Below are positions 8,870-20,730 of a DNA stretch of 64,000 nt, in pieces. Within the stretch, counting starts at the first letter, position 1; each line of letters starts with the position of its first letter. Source of the DNA: Streptomyces xylophagus (GTDB lineage Bacteria > Actinomycetota > Actinomycetes > Streptomycetales > Streptomycetaceae); NCBI RefSeq assembly GCF_000716435.1, contig NZ_JNWO01000002.1, positions 434,001 to 498,000 of the forward strand, in the 5' to 3' direction. The notes under the pieces are model-generated. The model was given only the letters and a program-made list of their open reading frames with translations, did not search any database and was not told where the DNA came from. The translations under genes and the position numbers were made by a program.

Positions 8870-9988
8870 ATGACCAGCGAGACCTGGCACTTTCCCCCTG
8901 ACCTGAGGGGCACCTTCGCGCCGGAAGGTCTCACCCCGCAACAGGCCGATGAAGCGCTCGCCTGTGCCTGGGAATATGTGCGAACGATCATTCCCGCCTA
9001 CACGAACCGTAGGCGCTACATCGCCCTCGCACGCCTCACCGCGATTTCCACCGTGACGGAATTCAGGGGCGAACACATTTCTCCCCTGAACTCTCCGGTC
9101 ATCGCGGGATACGACACCGGCGAACTGCTGGCCGCGCTCTTCGCCCGGACCGCCGTCCACGAGACCATGGCTCGCGAGTACTACTCCTCGATCCTGATCA
9201 CCGCCGAGAAGTCCTCCCCGTACGGGAACGCCGAACTCCTCGGCCGGTACGCGGCGGCGATCGCCCAGGGCCCCGCCCAGTGGTTTCGGATCCGCGACTG
9301 CGATGCCCAGGCCCGCCTCTTCATCGCCGCCGCCCTCGCCTGCAACGACATCGAGGACGCCTGGCTGACCGAAGAGCAGAACCAGATCCTGACGGAGATC
9401 TGCGACGCCATGTACGACGCGGTGGCTTACCACAAACACCGTGCCGAAGGCGAAATCTGCAACACCTTCGCCTACGCCCACCCCGACCTGCGCCAACACA
9501 CCTACCGCACCTGTCGCGACACACTCTGGAATATCGACGCCCACTGGGCCGACACCCCGGAGCGGATTCCTGTCGTCACCTTTCTCCGCAACATCGCCGG
9601 CCCCATCCATCTGACGATGCGCCGCTACCGCTACGTCGAGGACGGCCTCACCCTCGGCAACCCCGAAACAGCCAGGACCGTCGACCAGGCCCGCAAGAAC
9701 GTCAAACTCTGGTACCGCCTCAGCCCGACCCCGCAGGACAACAGCCACTACAAGGAAATCCTCGCGAACCAGGACCGAGTCCTCTTCCCGGGTTTCGCCG
9801 CGATCCTCGAGAACGCCGAACAAACCTGCCCCGACTGCCAGTACCCGTCCCACTTCACGCCAGCGCCCGCCCACTTCGCAGGCGTCCGCGTGTGCGCCGC
9901 GCACCGGCAGGCATTCGACACCCACCTCGCGGAACTCCCCGCACGTGCGCGCCGCATCCTCGGACTGTCCGGTCACCCGCCGTACTGA
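8870..9988 (+). CDS. Protein of unknown function, possibly related to the terpene-synthase fold, with CxxC/CxxH tail
   Basis: 372 aa, mostly helical, with no family I can name securely. Residues 182-198 read like the second metal-binding (NSE) region of bacterial terpene synthases: flanking K-x-x-A-E-G-E-x-x-N is kept, but the N, S and E ligand positions are Tyr, Ala and His. A MRRYRY motif follows about 60 residues later, as an RY motif does in those enzymes. No aspartate-rich DDxxD motif is seen. The C-terminus has CPDC (320-323) and CAAH (342-345), a possible zinc site. ATG 8870 has GAGGG upstream; ATG 8840 is an alternative start. Its last 16 bases overlap the convergent acetyltransferase gene. 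Confidence 0.75.
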   Translation: MTSETWHFPPDLRGTFAPEGLTPQQADEALACAWEYVRTIIPAYTNRRRYIALARLTAISTVTEFRGEHISPLNSPVIAGYDTGELLAALFARTAVHETMAREYYSSILITAEKSSPYGNAELLGRYAAAIAQGPAQWFRIRDCDAQARLFIAAALACNDIEDAWLTEEQNQILTEICDAMYDAVAYHKHRAEGEICNTFAYAHPDLRQHTYRTCRDTLWNIDAHWADTPERIPVVTFLRNIAGPIHLTMRRYRYVEDGLTLGNPETARTVDQARKNVKLWYRLSPTPQDNSHYKEILANQDRVLFPGFAAILENAEQTCPDCQYPSHFTPAPAHFAGVRVCAAHRQAFDTHLAELPARARRILGLSGHPPY

Positions 9989-10764
9989 ACCGCCACATGG
10001 TGGACGTGGCCCACCGTCTCGAACCCGAGCCCGCGGTACACGGACTCCCCGCGCCTGCTCGCCTGCAAGGACCCGACGAGCAGGCCGCGTTCACGTCCCG
10101 CGAGCAGCGCCGCCGTTGTCAACGCACCGGCGATTCCACGCTTCCGGTGAGCCTCCAGGGTGGCGACCCAGTAGATACCGGCGACGCCGTGACTCATCGA
10201 CAACTGGGCGGTCCCGACGACCTGTCCGTTCACGCGGCCGACGAACCGTACGACATCGGAGCGGGCGGTGGAGTAGTTCGCTTCGGCGTCGACGACCGAT
10301 GGGATCACATCGTGGGGAATTCCGAACACTTCCGAGTACGTGGTCACGTACTCGGCCAACCCGGGACGGTCGACGACAGGTGAGATCTCCAGGCCGGGCA
10401 CGGTGGCATCGGCCACCTTCCCGAGATCGACGGCCATCACGGGCAGTGTGGAGGTGAGAGTTCCGCCACGGGCCACCAGTTGTTCGACCAGGCCAGGATT
10501 GCTGTCGTCGCCCACCCACCACAGATGCGGTGTGCCGTCCAGTCGCTTCCGGGCCAGGGACAGGGCATCGTCCAACGACTCGCCGCGAAACCGCAGCACA
10601 CCGTTCAGCAACGGGTGCGGAAGCCCGGTTCGATAGACGGGCAGGTCGCTGTCCGTCGTGTCGTCGGCGTCCCAACCGAGCCAGTACGCACACAAGTTGG
10701 ACAGCTGTGGCTGGAGGTCGTGAACCGAGTGGATCGGCGGATGGGGAGGCATGGGTGATGTCAC
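9973..10764 (-). CDS. GNAT-family N-acetyltransferase
   Basis: 263 aa. The C-terminal half holds the acetyl-CoA-binding core: VVGTAQLSMSHGVAGIYWVATLEAHRKRGIAGAL contains the Q/R-x-x-G-x-A loop (RKRGIA), and the end SVYRGLGFETVGHV is the classical GNAT beta-bulge. The N-terminal half (about 120 aa) is a second, weaker GNAT-like region. The GTG at 10764 is the only upstream start with a purine-rich leader; ATG 10752 is possible. It overlaps the convergent 8870-9988 gene by 16 bases at the 3' end. Confidence 0.85.
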   Translation of the reverse strand: MTSPMPPHPPIHSVHDLQPQLSNLCAYWLGWDADDTTDSDLPVYRTGLPHPLLNGVLRFRGESLDDALSLARKRLDGTPHLWWVGDDSNPGLVEQLVARGGTLTSTLPVMAVDLGKVADATVPGLEISPVVDRPGLAEYVTTYSEVFGIPHDVIPSVVDAEANYSTARSDVVRFVGRVNGQVVGTAQLSMSHGVAGIYWVATLEAHRKRGIAGALTTAALLAGRERGLLVGSLQASRRGESVYRGLGFETVGHVHHVAVQYGG

Positions 10765-10933
10765 AGGTCTCTCGTCTCGCGTACCACCGGGCTCCGAAGC
10801 GTCCCGGTACGTGCCTACCGCCGTAGCCTAAGAACCTTGGCACAGCGCGCACTTGGACCTCAGCGGCGTGCGGGCGGAACATCCGCGCCACGAGCCGCTG
10901 TTGAGGCGCAGCCGGCCGGCACTTCGCCGCCCC

Positions 10934-11497
10934 TCAGGCACCCCCACTGTCCTTCCTGCCGCGCAGCGTCTCCTTCTTGGCGCGGTTTCCGCAGGTGCCC
11001 ATGGAGCACCAACGGCGGTTTCCCGGGCGGGAGATGTCCAGGAACAGGGCTCTGCAGGTCGGGCCCGCGCAGTTGCGGAGGCGGGTGAGCGAGGGGGAGG
11101 TCGCGAGGTCCAGCGCGTCGCGCGCGACGAGGGCGAGGGTGGCCCGGACGGGGGCGTCGGCCTGCCAGACGAGGTGCCCGGTGGGGGCGAGGTGCGGCAC
11201 CGGTACAGGGTGTGCGGCGGCCGAGTTGACCTCGTCGACGTCTCGCGCGTCGGGGATCCGGCCGGCCCGGGCGGCGGTGATCAGGGCGTGGACGGCCTCG
11301 CGCAGGTCGCGTGCGTGAGCGGCATCGGCGGCCCCTGTGGCACCGGCGCAGGGACCGCACTGCCTCACCCACGCCAACAGCGCCTCGGCGTCCGGGAGTT
11401 CTTCCACCGCGTCGGCCGTGCCGCGATGGCGCAGGGTGCGGAGGAAGTCCAGGGAGGGGCGGCCGGCGCCCTGGCGGAAGCGGGGAGTTGGTGGCAC
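10934..11497 (-). CDS. CGNR zinc-finger transcriptional regulator
   Basis: 187 aa. An N-terminal ABATE-like stress-response domain is followed by a C-terminal CGNR zinc finger: C-A-G-P-T-C then W-C-S-M-G-T-C-G-N-R ending in basic residues. Such proteins are DNA-binding regulators of neighbouring stress or export genes in actinobacteria. GTG start at 11497. It is divergent from an MFS exporter, with paired GAACCGGTTT boxes in the 100-bp gap, so it probably controls itself and the exporter. Confidence 0.88.
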   Translation of the reverse strand: MPPTPRFRQGAGRPSLDFLRTLRHRGTADAVEELPDAEALLAWVRQCGPCAGATGAADAAHARDLREAVHALITAARAGRIPDARDVDEVNSAAAHPVPVPHLAPTGHLVWQADAPVRATLALVARDALDLATSPSLTRLRNCAGPTCRALFLDISRPGNRRWCSMGTCGNRAKKETLRGRKDSGGA

Positions 11498-11517
11498 GGC
11501 TCCACCCTATCCCCGTA

Positions 11518-11586
11518 GAACCGGTTTAAGTGGTGCCATGGGAGTGGCTCGCCTGTTACCGTCACCTGAACCAGTCAAACCGGTTC
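11518..11586. promoter_or_regulatory. Paired AACCGGTT operator boxes between CGNR regulator and MFS exporter
   Basis: GAACCGGTTT (11518-11527) and its exact reverse complement AAACCGGTTC (11577-11586) are 49 nt apart. Each contains the self-complementary octamer AACCGGTT, and an extra half site GAACC is at 11568-11572. They occupy the divergent promoter region and are the natural target for the CGNR protein; the pairing is inference. Confidence 0.6.
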
Positions 11587-11597
11587 TCGCGTGAGGT

Positions 11598-12830
11598 GTG
11601 TCCGTGCCCCGCTGGGTGATCCTCGTCCTGTCCCTCGCCTGTGGTGTGGGCGTCTCGACCATCTACTTCCCGCAGGCGATCAGTTCGCTCGTCGCCGCCG
11701 ACCTGGGCGTGTCCACCGGCTCGGCCGCCCTCGTCGTCACGGCGGCCCAATTCGGTTACGCGGCCGGCATCTTCCTCCTCGTCCCCCTCGGTGACCGGCT
11801 CCCGCACCGCCCCCTGATCGTCACCCTGCTCGTACTCACCGCCGTCGGACTCCTCGCCGCGAGCGCCGCGCCCTCGCTCCCGCTGCTCGTCGTCGCGAGC
11901 GCGGTCACCGGCGTGACGACCGTCGTGCCCCAGATCATCATCCCGATGACCGCCGGCCTCGTCCCCGCCGAGCGTCGTGGAGCAGTCACCGGCACCCTCC
12001 TCAGCGGCCTCATCGGCGGCATCCTCCTGGCCCGCACCTTCAGCGGCACCCTCGGCGAACGGCTCGGCTGGCGGGCGCCGTACCTCGTCGCCGCAGCGGT
12101 CTTCCTGGCCCTGGCCGCGATCCTCTCCCGGGTCGTCCCGGACACCACGCCGTCCACCCGGCACAGTTACCCGTCCCTGATAGCCGCGCCCCTGCACCTC
12201 CTGCGCACCGAACCCGACCTCCGCCGCTCCTGCCTCTACCAGGCCGCAGTCTTCGCCGGCTTCAGCGCCGCCTGGACCACCCTCACCCTGCTCGTCACCG
12301 GACCGACGTACGCCATGGGCGCCCAGGCGGTGGGGCTCCTCGGACTGGTCGGCGCGGCCAGCATGTTCAGCACCCCGCTCGCCGGCCGCCTGGCCGACCG
12401 CCGCGGCCCCGACACGGTCAGCCTCCTCGCCATGCTCGGCACGATCGCCGCGGCGGCCGTGCTCGTACCGGCCTACCGGGGCGGCACGACCGGCCTGCTG
12501 GCCCTGGCCGCGGGCATGCTGCTGCTCGACGTGGCCGTCCAGTCCGGCCAGGTCGCCAACCAGGCCCGCATCTTCGCGCTACGGCCCGAGGCCCGGGCCC
12601 GTATCAACACCGCGTACATGACCTGCGCGTTCCTCGGCGGCAGCGCGGGTTCCTGGCTCGGCGTGCGCACCTACGACCGGTTCGGCTGGCGGGGTGTGAC
12701 GGGTCTGGTCGCCGCCCTGGCCGTGGTGGCGCTGGGCCGTCACCTGCGCCACGTACGCCGTGCGCGGCACAGTGGGACGCGACCGGACCGGTCAGGATTC
12801 GAGAAGCGCGAGTCCCCGCCCCGCCCCTAG
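11598..12830 (+). CDS. MFS transporter (12-helix drug:H+ antiporter type)
   Basis: 410 aa with about 12 membrane helices. The loop 2-3 motif LVPLGDRLPHRPLIV matches the G-D-R-x-x-R-R pattern of drug:proton antiporters, and it is repeated in the second half as GRLADRRGPDTVSLL. A basic cytoplasmic tail follows. GTG at 11598 or GTG at 11604 could be used; GAGG at 11593 favours the second slightly. Divergent from the CGNR regulator. Likely efflux of a toxic compound. Confidence 0.87.
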   Translation: MSVPRWVILVLSLACGVGVSTIYFPQAISSLVAADLGVSTGSAALVVTAAQFGYAAGIFLLVPLGDRLPHRPLIVTLLVLTAVGLLAASAAPSLPLLVVASAVTGVTTVVPQIIIPMTAGLVPAERRGAVTGTLLSGLIGGILLARTFSGTLGERLGWRAPYLVAAAVFLALAAILSRVVPDTTPSTRHSYPSLIAAPLHLLRTEPDLRRSCLYQAAVFAGFSAAWTTLTLLVTGPTYAMGAQAVGLLGLVGAASMFSTPLAGRLADRRGPDTVSLLAMLGTIAAAAVLVPAYRGGTTGLLALAAGMLLLDVAVQSGQVANQARIFALRPEARARINTAYMTCAFLGGSAGSWLGVRTYDRFGWRGVTGLVAALAVVALGRHLRHVRRARHSGTRPDRSGFEKRESPPRP

Positions 12831-12961
12831 CGTGACTTCCATGGACGTCACCGCGCAGCGAAGCCGGAAGCGGACGTACCGCTCGAAGCTTGGTTAGATC
12901 GAGCCGGGCGATGACCGCCGAGCGACTGTCGGCGGCCCGGCGCAAACGGAGGGAAGGCACG

Positions 12962-15352
<2,391 letters not shown>

Positions 15353-15354
15353 GT

Positions 15355-15393
15355 GTCGTGCAACCCCCTTGCACCCTAAGGGAGTTGCACGAC
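15355..15393. terminator. Bidirectional terminator hairpin
   Basis: Outer arms GTCGTGCAAC (15355-15364) and GTTGCACGAC (15384-15393) pair perfectly, and an inner CCCTT/AAGGG stem extends them. It starts 3 nt after the UvrA-like stop and ends 4 nt before the stop of the convergent kinase gene, so it can serve both. Confidence 0.85.
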
Positions 15394-15396
15394 GTC

Positions 15397-17505
15397 TCAC
15401 GCCTTTTTGCCGATGTCGGCGGACCGTGCCACGAAGCGGGCGGCTCCGCCGGTCACCCGGAACAGGAACCCTCCGCCGTCCTCGCCGGCCTGGAAGAACT
15501 GCGTGGAGGCGTCGAAACTCATGAGGCGCGTGATGCCCTGCCAGGGACGGCGCAGGAGTTCCGAGCGCAGGGCGGCGCGGCCGTCGTCGCCGACGGAGGC
15601 CAGGCCGTGGGCGGCGAACCGGACGGCGTCGTACGCCTCGGCCGCCCAGGGGCCCGGCGCGTGTCCATGGCGGGCGCGGAACGCGGCGGCGAACGCCTTG
15701 GTGCGGGTGTCGGCGTTGGCGTCCGTGTAACCCGTGGCGATCCTCCAGTCCTCGCCGGCGGCGAGGAAGGGGGCGCCGAGGACGTGCTCGCTCGCGCCCC
15801 GGGCGCCCCGGTGTCCCGCGTCCCGTAGCGCGCGGGCGCAGGCGGCGGCGCGGTCCGGGCTCACCCCGGCGAAGAGGACGGCGTCGCGGGGGCGGGCGGC
15901 GATACGGTCGGCGGCCGCGGTGAAGTCCTCGTCCGCGGCCACCTCCTCCACCGTCGTCCCGCTGTCGAGCACGCCGTTGACGGTGGTGAGGCGGACCGTG
16001 ACCAGACTCTGCGCCTCGGTGGCCAGGTCGTGCAGGATCACCGTGCGGGCGGGCTTGGCGACCCGGTTCAGATAGATCACCGCCGCGAACGGGCCGACGA
16101 TCTGGGTGTTGCGCAGCACGAGGGCGCTGGTGGTGTTGACGACGTCGAGGGCTTCCGTGTCGGCGCGGGTGATCAGCAGGGTCAGCCGGGCCTTCGTGCA
16201 CGGGGCGAGGGCAGCGGGCACGGTTGCGTTCGTGCCCGCCGCGATCACCACGGACACGTCCGGGTCGGCGGCCAGCCGGGTGGCCGCCGCGGCGGAACCC
16301 TTCGCGGTGCCGGCGTCGTCGGTGGTGCGCAGTATGAGGTCCTGGGTTCGCTTGGCGTCCTGGTTGTGCTGCTCGACGGCGAGGAGGGCGCCGCGCCGGT
16401 GCTCGGTGAAGGAGGGGTCGTCCGGGCTGCCCAGCAGGGCGACCACATGGCGGGAGCGCCGTACGGAACCGGTGTTCGCCGACGCGGCGGACCGGCCCCA
16501 CTCCCACCACGCGCCCGCCCCGGCCACCGCGGTCACACCGAGCGCGGCCCCCGCGACGAGCAGGCGCCGCCGGGTGGGCGAGGGCGGCGCGTCCACGGGG
16601 GAGGGCCCGGCGAGCATGGTCGGGTCGGGAACGGGCAGGTCGAGGACGCGTGCGGCCCGGGCGGCGACGAGGGCCGGCAGTCCTTCGGGCAGCCACTCGG
16701 CCACCGCGAACTCGCCGAAGGTGTCGAGGAGTTCACGGGCGCTCGGGCGGTGCTCCGGCTCCTTCGCCAGACAGCGTCGTACGGTCCGGTCGAGGCTGTC
16801 CGGGATGCCGTCCAGGTCCGGCTCCTCCCCGACGGTCCGGTACAGCACGGCCGCCGCGCCGCCGGTGCCGAACGGTGGACGGCCGGTCGCCGTGTAGGCG
16901 AGGACGCAGCCGAGTGAGAAGACGTCGCTGGGTGGGCCGACGGTGTGTCCGCGGGCCTGCTCGGGGGAGAGGTAGCCGGGGGAGCCCACGACGGAGCCGT
17001 CCGTGGTGAGCGCGGTCGCGCCGACGGCCCGCGCGATCCCGAAGTCGATCAGCCGCGGCCCGTCCGCGGCCAGCAGTACGTTCGCGGGTTTGACGTCCCG
17101 GTGGACCAGCCCGGCCGCGTGCACTCCGTCCAGCGCTTCGGCCAGCACGGCACCGAGGCCGCGCAACTGCGCCTCGGGCCAGGGTCCGCGCAGCGCGACG
17201 GCCTCGGCGAGGGACGGTCCGGGCACGTAGGCGGTGGCCAGCCACGGGGAGCGGGCGTCGGCGTCGGCCGCGACCACCGGTACGGTCCACCGGCTCGTGA
17301 GGCGCGACGCGAGTTCGGCCTCGCGGCGGAATCGGGCGCGGAAGCCGGGGTCGTCGGCGTACTCGGCGCGGATCACCTTCAGCGCGCACCACGCGCCGTG
17401 CGGCGAGCGCGCCAGATAGACGACGCCCATGCCGCCCGCGCCGAGCCGGCCGGCGAGCCGGTGCCCGCCGATCAGGGACGGATCGGTGGGCAGAAGCCGT
17501 TCCAC
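15397..17505 (-). CDS. Receptor Ser/Thr kinase with extracellular periplasmic-binding (LivJ-like) domain
   Basis: 702 aa. Kinase domain (about 14-265): GAGGMGVVY loop, Lys43, HRDVKPAN (Asp137), DFG (154-156), SPGYLSPEQ activation segment. A single transmembrane helix (about 315-333) follows three arginines. The outer part (about 352-702) is a type-1 periplasmic-binding fold resembling branched-chain amino-acid binding proteins. This layout is a one-pass receptor kinase in which an outside ligand could gate an inside kinase. It is the second of two tandem paralogues; 51 nt separates it from the upstream one. Confidence 0.92.
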   Translation of the reverse strand: MERLLPTDPSLIGGHRLAGRLGAGGMGVVYLARSPHGAWCALKVIRAEYADDPGFRARFRREAELASRLTSRWTVPVVAADADARSPWLATAYVPGPSLAEAVALRGPWPEAQLRGLGAVLAEALDGVHAAGLVHRDVKPANVLLAADGPRLIDFGIARAVGATALTTDGSVVGSPGYLSPEQARGHTVGPPSDVFSLGCVLAYTATGRPPFGTGGAAAVLYRTVGEEPDLDGIPDSLDRTVRRCLAKEPEHRPSARELLDTFGEFAVAEWLPEGLPALVAARAARVLDLPVPDPTMLAGPSPVDAPPSPTRRRLLVAGAALGVTAVAGAGAWWEWGRSAASANTGSVRRSRHVVALLGSPDDPSFTEHRRGALLAVEQHNQDAKRTQDLILRTTDDAGTAKGSAAAATRLAADPDVSVVIAAGTNATVPAALAPCTKARLTLLITRADTEALDVVNTTSALVLRNTQIVGPFAAVIYLNRVAKPARTVILHDLATEAQSLVTVRLTTVNGVLDSGTTVEEVAADEDFTAAADRIAARPRDAVLFAGVSPDRAAACARALRDAGHRGARGASEHVLGAPFLAAGEDWRIATGYTDANADTRTKAFAAAFRARHGHAPGPWAAEAYDAVRFAAHGLASVGDDGRAALRSELLRRPWQGITRLMSFDASTQFFQAGEDGGGFLFRVTGGAARFVARSADIGKKA

Positions 17506-17556
17506 GCCGGCCGCCTCCGTTTCGCCGTCGTTCCCGCCGTCGGTGCAGAGTGGTGG

Positions 17557-19734
17557 TCAGCCCTGGCTCTGCGCCGCGCGATTCAGATCGCCGAGCGATC
17601 CCAGTTGCCGGAACCGCCCGCCGCGGACCTGATGGACGAAGGTCTCGTCCGCCCAGCCCGTCGAGCTGTTGTCGTACTGGTGGAAGTCGCCGAAGGCGTA
17701 CGTCCGGGCGATGCCCTGGTACTTCACCTTCGCCAGCCGCACGGCGAGATCGGCCCGCACCGGACGCCGGCGTGCCCCGGCCGGTACCGTGCGGGCGAAC
17801 TCGGCGAGCAGCATTTTCGCACTGTCGTACGCCTCGGTCGCGTACGGCTCGGGAGTGCTGCCGTAGCGCTTCCGCCAGGCCGCGGTGAAGTCCTTGGCCC
17901 GCTTCGTCGTCAGTACGGAGGGGTCCACGGCGTCCGTCACCACGTACCAGCCCTCGCCCGCCGCGCTCGCGAGGCGCGGGAAGTCGGAGCCGTACAACTG
18001 GTGCTGCATCCAGCGCGGCCCGGTGAAGCCGGCCGTGGCCAGGGCCTGGGCCGTGCGGACGGTGGCGTCCAGGGCGCCCAGGTACACGAAGGCTTTGACG
18101 TCGGCGGCGAGCAGTTCGCGCACCGCCTTCGGGCCGTCGTCCGTGTCCTCGGCGACGACGCGGGGCACGACCTCGCTCTTGAGGACGTTGCGCCAGTTGC
18201 TGACCACCTGGGTGCCCTCGTCCTGCATGGCCGAGCCCCCGGCACGGTCGATGACGACTCCGGCCGGCACCACCTGTCGGGTTATGTAGGCGTGCAGGGC
18301 GATCCAGCCGCCGAGCGCGCCGTGGGCGGGGGCGCTCTGGAACGAGGTCTTCGGCGAGGTCAGGAAGTAGTCCTGCTGGCCCGTGCTGCTGGAGACATGG
18401 GTCAGCCCGGCCACACCGTAGACGGCCGGGGCCGTCCGCATGGGGATCTCGGCGACCGGTCCCAGCACCGCGACGACGTTCCGGTCGGCGGTGAACTCGC
18501 GTGCCACCGCCCGGGCGGTGTCCGTGTCGCCCCGGTCGGCGAGGACTTTCACCTTCAGGTCGTAGGAGCGCGTCCGTGTGGCGTTGTGCTCGGCGACCGC
18601 GAGGCGGGCGGCGCGTTCTGAGGCCCGGCTGACGGCGGCCTCGGCGGTGCCGCTGGTCGTGTGCACGCCGAGGACGTACACGGGACGCGCGGCGCTCGCG
18701 GACGGTTTCTTGTCGTCCCCCGACGCCCACACCGCCGCTCCGGTCCCGCCGCCCGCGAGCAGCAGCGCACCGCCGGCCAGCAGCAGACGGCGCCGTCCCG
18801 GGTGCCGGGCGGGGACGGCCGCATCGTCGAGGACCGTGGGTTCGACGTCCGGGAAGGCGAGGCTCTCGGCGGCCCGTGCGGCGACCATCCGGGCGACGGG
18901 GTCGGGGAGCCAGCTGCCGGAGGCGTCCGGGGCGTCATCGGTGAACAAGGCCCGTATGTCGTCGGTCGTGGGCCGCGCGTCCGGGTCCTTGGCCAGGCAG
19001 CGTTCCACCAGGGTCCGCAACTCGCCCTCGACACCGGCGAGTTCGGGCTCGTCGTGGACCGTGCGGTACATCAGGGCGTCCGGCGTCCCGGTGCCGAAGG
19101 GCGGAGTGCCGGTCGAGGCGTACGCCAGCACGCAGCCCAGCGCGAAGACGTCGCTCGCGGACGTGGCGGGCTGCCCCTCGGCCTGCTCCGGGGCGAGGAA
19201 ACCGGGGGTGCCGACCACGAGCCCGGACGCGGTCAGCGCCGTGTCGTCGGCGGCGCGCGCGATGCCGAAGTCGATCAGGCGCGGCCCGTCCAGGGCGAGC
19301 AGCACGTTGCCCGGTTTGACGTCCCGGTGCACGAGCCCGGCTGTGTGCACGGCGTCCAGCGCCCCGGCCAGCAGCCAGCCCAGGACGCGTACGGCCTGCG
19401 ATGGCAGCGGGCCGTGCGCGGAGACCGCCTCGGCGATGGAAGGTCCCGGGACGAACGCGGTGGCCAGCCACGGTTCGCGTGCTTCGGCGTCCGCGTCCAG
19501 GACGGGAACCACCCAGGGGCTGTCCACCCGCCGCGCCAGCTCCACCTCCCGCGCGAACCGGGCCCGGAAATCGTCGTCACCGGCGCCCTCCCCCCGGATC
19601 ACCTTGACCGCGGCGAGTGCCCCGGAGTCGGTGCGCCCCAGGTAGACGACGCCCATGCCGCCCGCACCGAGCCGCCGCAGCAGCCGGAACCCCGCGAGGC
19701 GGGACGGGTCGGAGGACCGCAGCGGTTCGCTCAC
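17557..19734 (-). CDS. Receptor Ser/Thr kinase with extracellular periplasmic-binding domain (paralogue)
   Basis: 725 aa, same layout as its downstream neighbour. Kinase (about 15-265) with GAGGMGVVY, Lys44, HRDVKPGN (Asp138), DFG (155-157) and TPGFLAPEQ; transmembrane helix about 317-336 preceded by GRRR; outer receptor domain about 351-725 with type-1 binding-protein features. The GTG start at 19734 overlaps the lipoprotein stop (GTGA). The frame is open upstream but that stretch is a shadow of the lipoprotein gene. The three genes probably form one operon. Confidence 0.92.
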   Translation of the reverse strand: MSEPLRSSDPSRLAGFRLLRRLGAGGMGVVYLGRTDSGALAAVKVIRGEGAGDDDFRARFAREVELARRVDSPWVVPVLDADAEAREPWLATAFVPGPSIAEAVSAHGPLPSQAVRVLGWLLAGALDAVHTAGLVHRDVKPGNVLLALDGPRLIDFGIARAADDTALTASGLVVGTPGFLAPEQAEGQPATSASDVFALGCVLAYASTGTPPFGTGTPDALMYRTVHDEPELAGVEGELRTLVERCLAKDPDARPTTDDIRALFTDDAPDASGSWLPDPVARMVAARAAESLAFPDVEPTVLDDAAVPARHPGRRRLLLAGGALLLAGGGTGAAVWASGDDKKPSASAARPVYVLGVHTTSGTAEAAVSRASERAARLAVAEHNATRTRSYDLKVKVLADRGDTDTARAVAREFTADRNVVAVLGPVAEIPMRTAPAVYGVAGLTHVSSSTGQQDYFLTSPKTSFQSAPAHGALGGWIALHAYITRQVVPAGVVIDRAGGSAMQDEGTQVVSNWRNVLKSEVVPRVVAEDTDDGPKAVRELLAADVKAFVYLGALDATVRTAQALATAGFTGPRWMQHQLYGSDFPRLASAAGEGWYVVTDAVDPSVLTTKRAKDFTAAWRKRYGSTPEPYATEAYDSAKMLLAEFARTVPAGARRRPVRADLAVRLAKVKYQGIARTYAFGDFHQYDNSSTGWADETFVHQVRGGRFRQLGSLGDLNRAAQSQG

Positions 19735-20576
19735 TGTCCCGCCCCCTTCGTCTCGGTCGGTTCGGCGCCGGCGCCCGTGTCGCCCGCCTTGCCCTTGCTG
19801 TCGATGCTCGCCGCGACGAAGGTCATTCCCTTGGCAATGTCGGTGGTGACGGTGGAGTCCTCGGCCTCGGTCCGGCCCGAGCCGTGCCGCGCGGTCGCGG
19901 CCACGGTGACCGGCCCCATCCGGAACTTGTACCAGTCGAAGGGATGCGCCTTGGCGCCGTCGGCGGCCCAGTTCCCGCTCTCCGTCAGGTCGTCGTCGGA
20001 GATCACGGTCCGCCCGTCGGCGAACGCGTCGACCCGTGAGTACAGGCCGCTCACCCGGTCCGTGGCGTTCAACTGCTGCTCGGGACAGCGCAGCGGCTCC
20101 TCCAGCGACCCGGCCATGTCGCGCCGCGCCGACACGACGTCCTGGTGCACGGTGACGGTCAGCGACACGTACACCGGCCCCTTGCCGCCCTTCGCCGGCA
20201 GCTCGTACCCCCGGGTGAGACTGGCCAGTACCGTGCCAGGCAATGCCTCGCGCCGCCACAGGCAGTCCTCGCCGAGTACGGCCCACTCGGCCGGATCGCT
20301 CTCGAAGGGATCGCGTGTGCGGTACCCGGTGCCGAAGTAGTCGGGGCGCACGGTGAGTTCACGAACGAACGCGACGGCCTCGGCCCGCGTCCTCGGTGCC
20401 CGGTCCTCGGCGAGCGTGTACGGCTTGTTCACGGGCGACGCCGAGGCCGAGGGCGACGCCCCGGAGCTCTTCTTCGGTGTCGCTTCCGCCTTGGGCTCGT
20501 CGCCCGACCCGCTGCTGCACCCCGCCAGCAGCAGCGTCCCCGCCGCCGCTGCTAAGACTGGTCTCCACCCGACCAT
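19731..20576 (-). CDS. Lipoprotein of unknown function upstream of the receptor kinases
   Basis: 281 aa. The signal peptide ends in a lipobox LLLAGC, followed by a Ser/Gly/Lys-rich linker and a globular domain with one conserved-looking Cys pair (EDCLWRR and LRCPEQQ) that could form a disulfide outside the cell. I recognise no family. Its GTGA overlap with the kinase gene suggests it is made with, and may work with, the kinases at the membrane surface, for example as ligand carrier or accessory sensor (inference). Confidence 0.82.
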   Translation of the reverse strand: MVGWRPVLAAAAGTLLLAGCSSGSGDEPKAEATPKKSSGASPSASASPVNKPYTLAEDRAPRTRAEAVAFVRELTVRPDYFGTGYRTRDPFESDPAEWAVLGEDCLWRREALPGTVLASLTRGYELPAKGGKGPVYVSLTVTVHQDVVSARRDMAGSLEEPLRCPEQQLNATDRVSGLYSRVDAFADGRTVISDDDLTESGNWAADGAKAHPFDWYKFRMGPVTVAATARHGSGRTEAEDSTVTTDIAKGMTFVAASIDSKGKAGDTGAGAEPTETKGAGQ

Positions 20577-20730
20577 GCGTCACTCCCACCCCTGTGCCCA
20601 CACCCTTGTGACGAGTGTGGCGCACGCTAACGCTCTTGGTTGCCAACTACCCTTACAAACATGAGCAGTTAGGGGTTCTGACGACGGCGCACGGTGCTCC
20701 GGTTGCAGCCGGTGCGTGCGGGCCGACGCG

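Noticed and set aside
17557..20286. A 909-codon version of the upstream receptor kinase starting at 20286
   Set aside because: The extra N-terminal part is the lipoprotein gene read out of frame. GTG 19734 overlaps that gene's stop and begins exactly at the kinase N-terminus.
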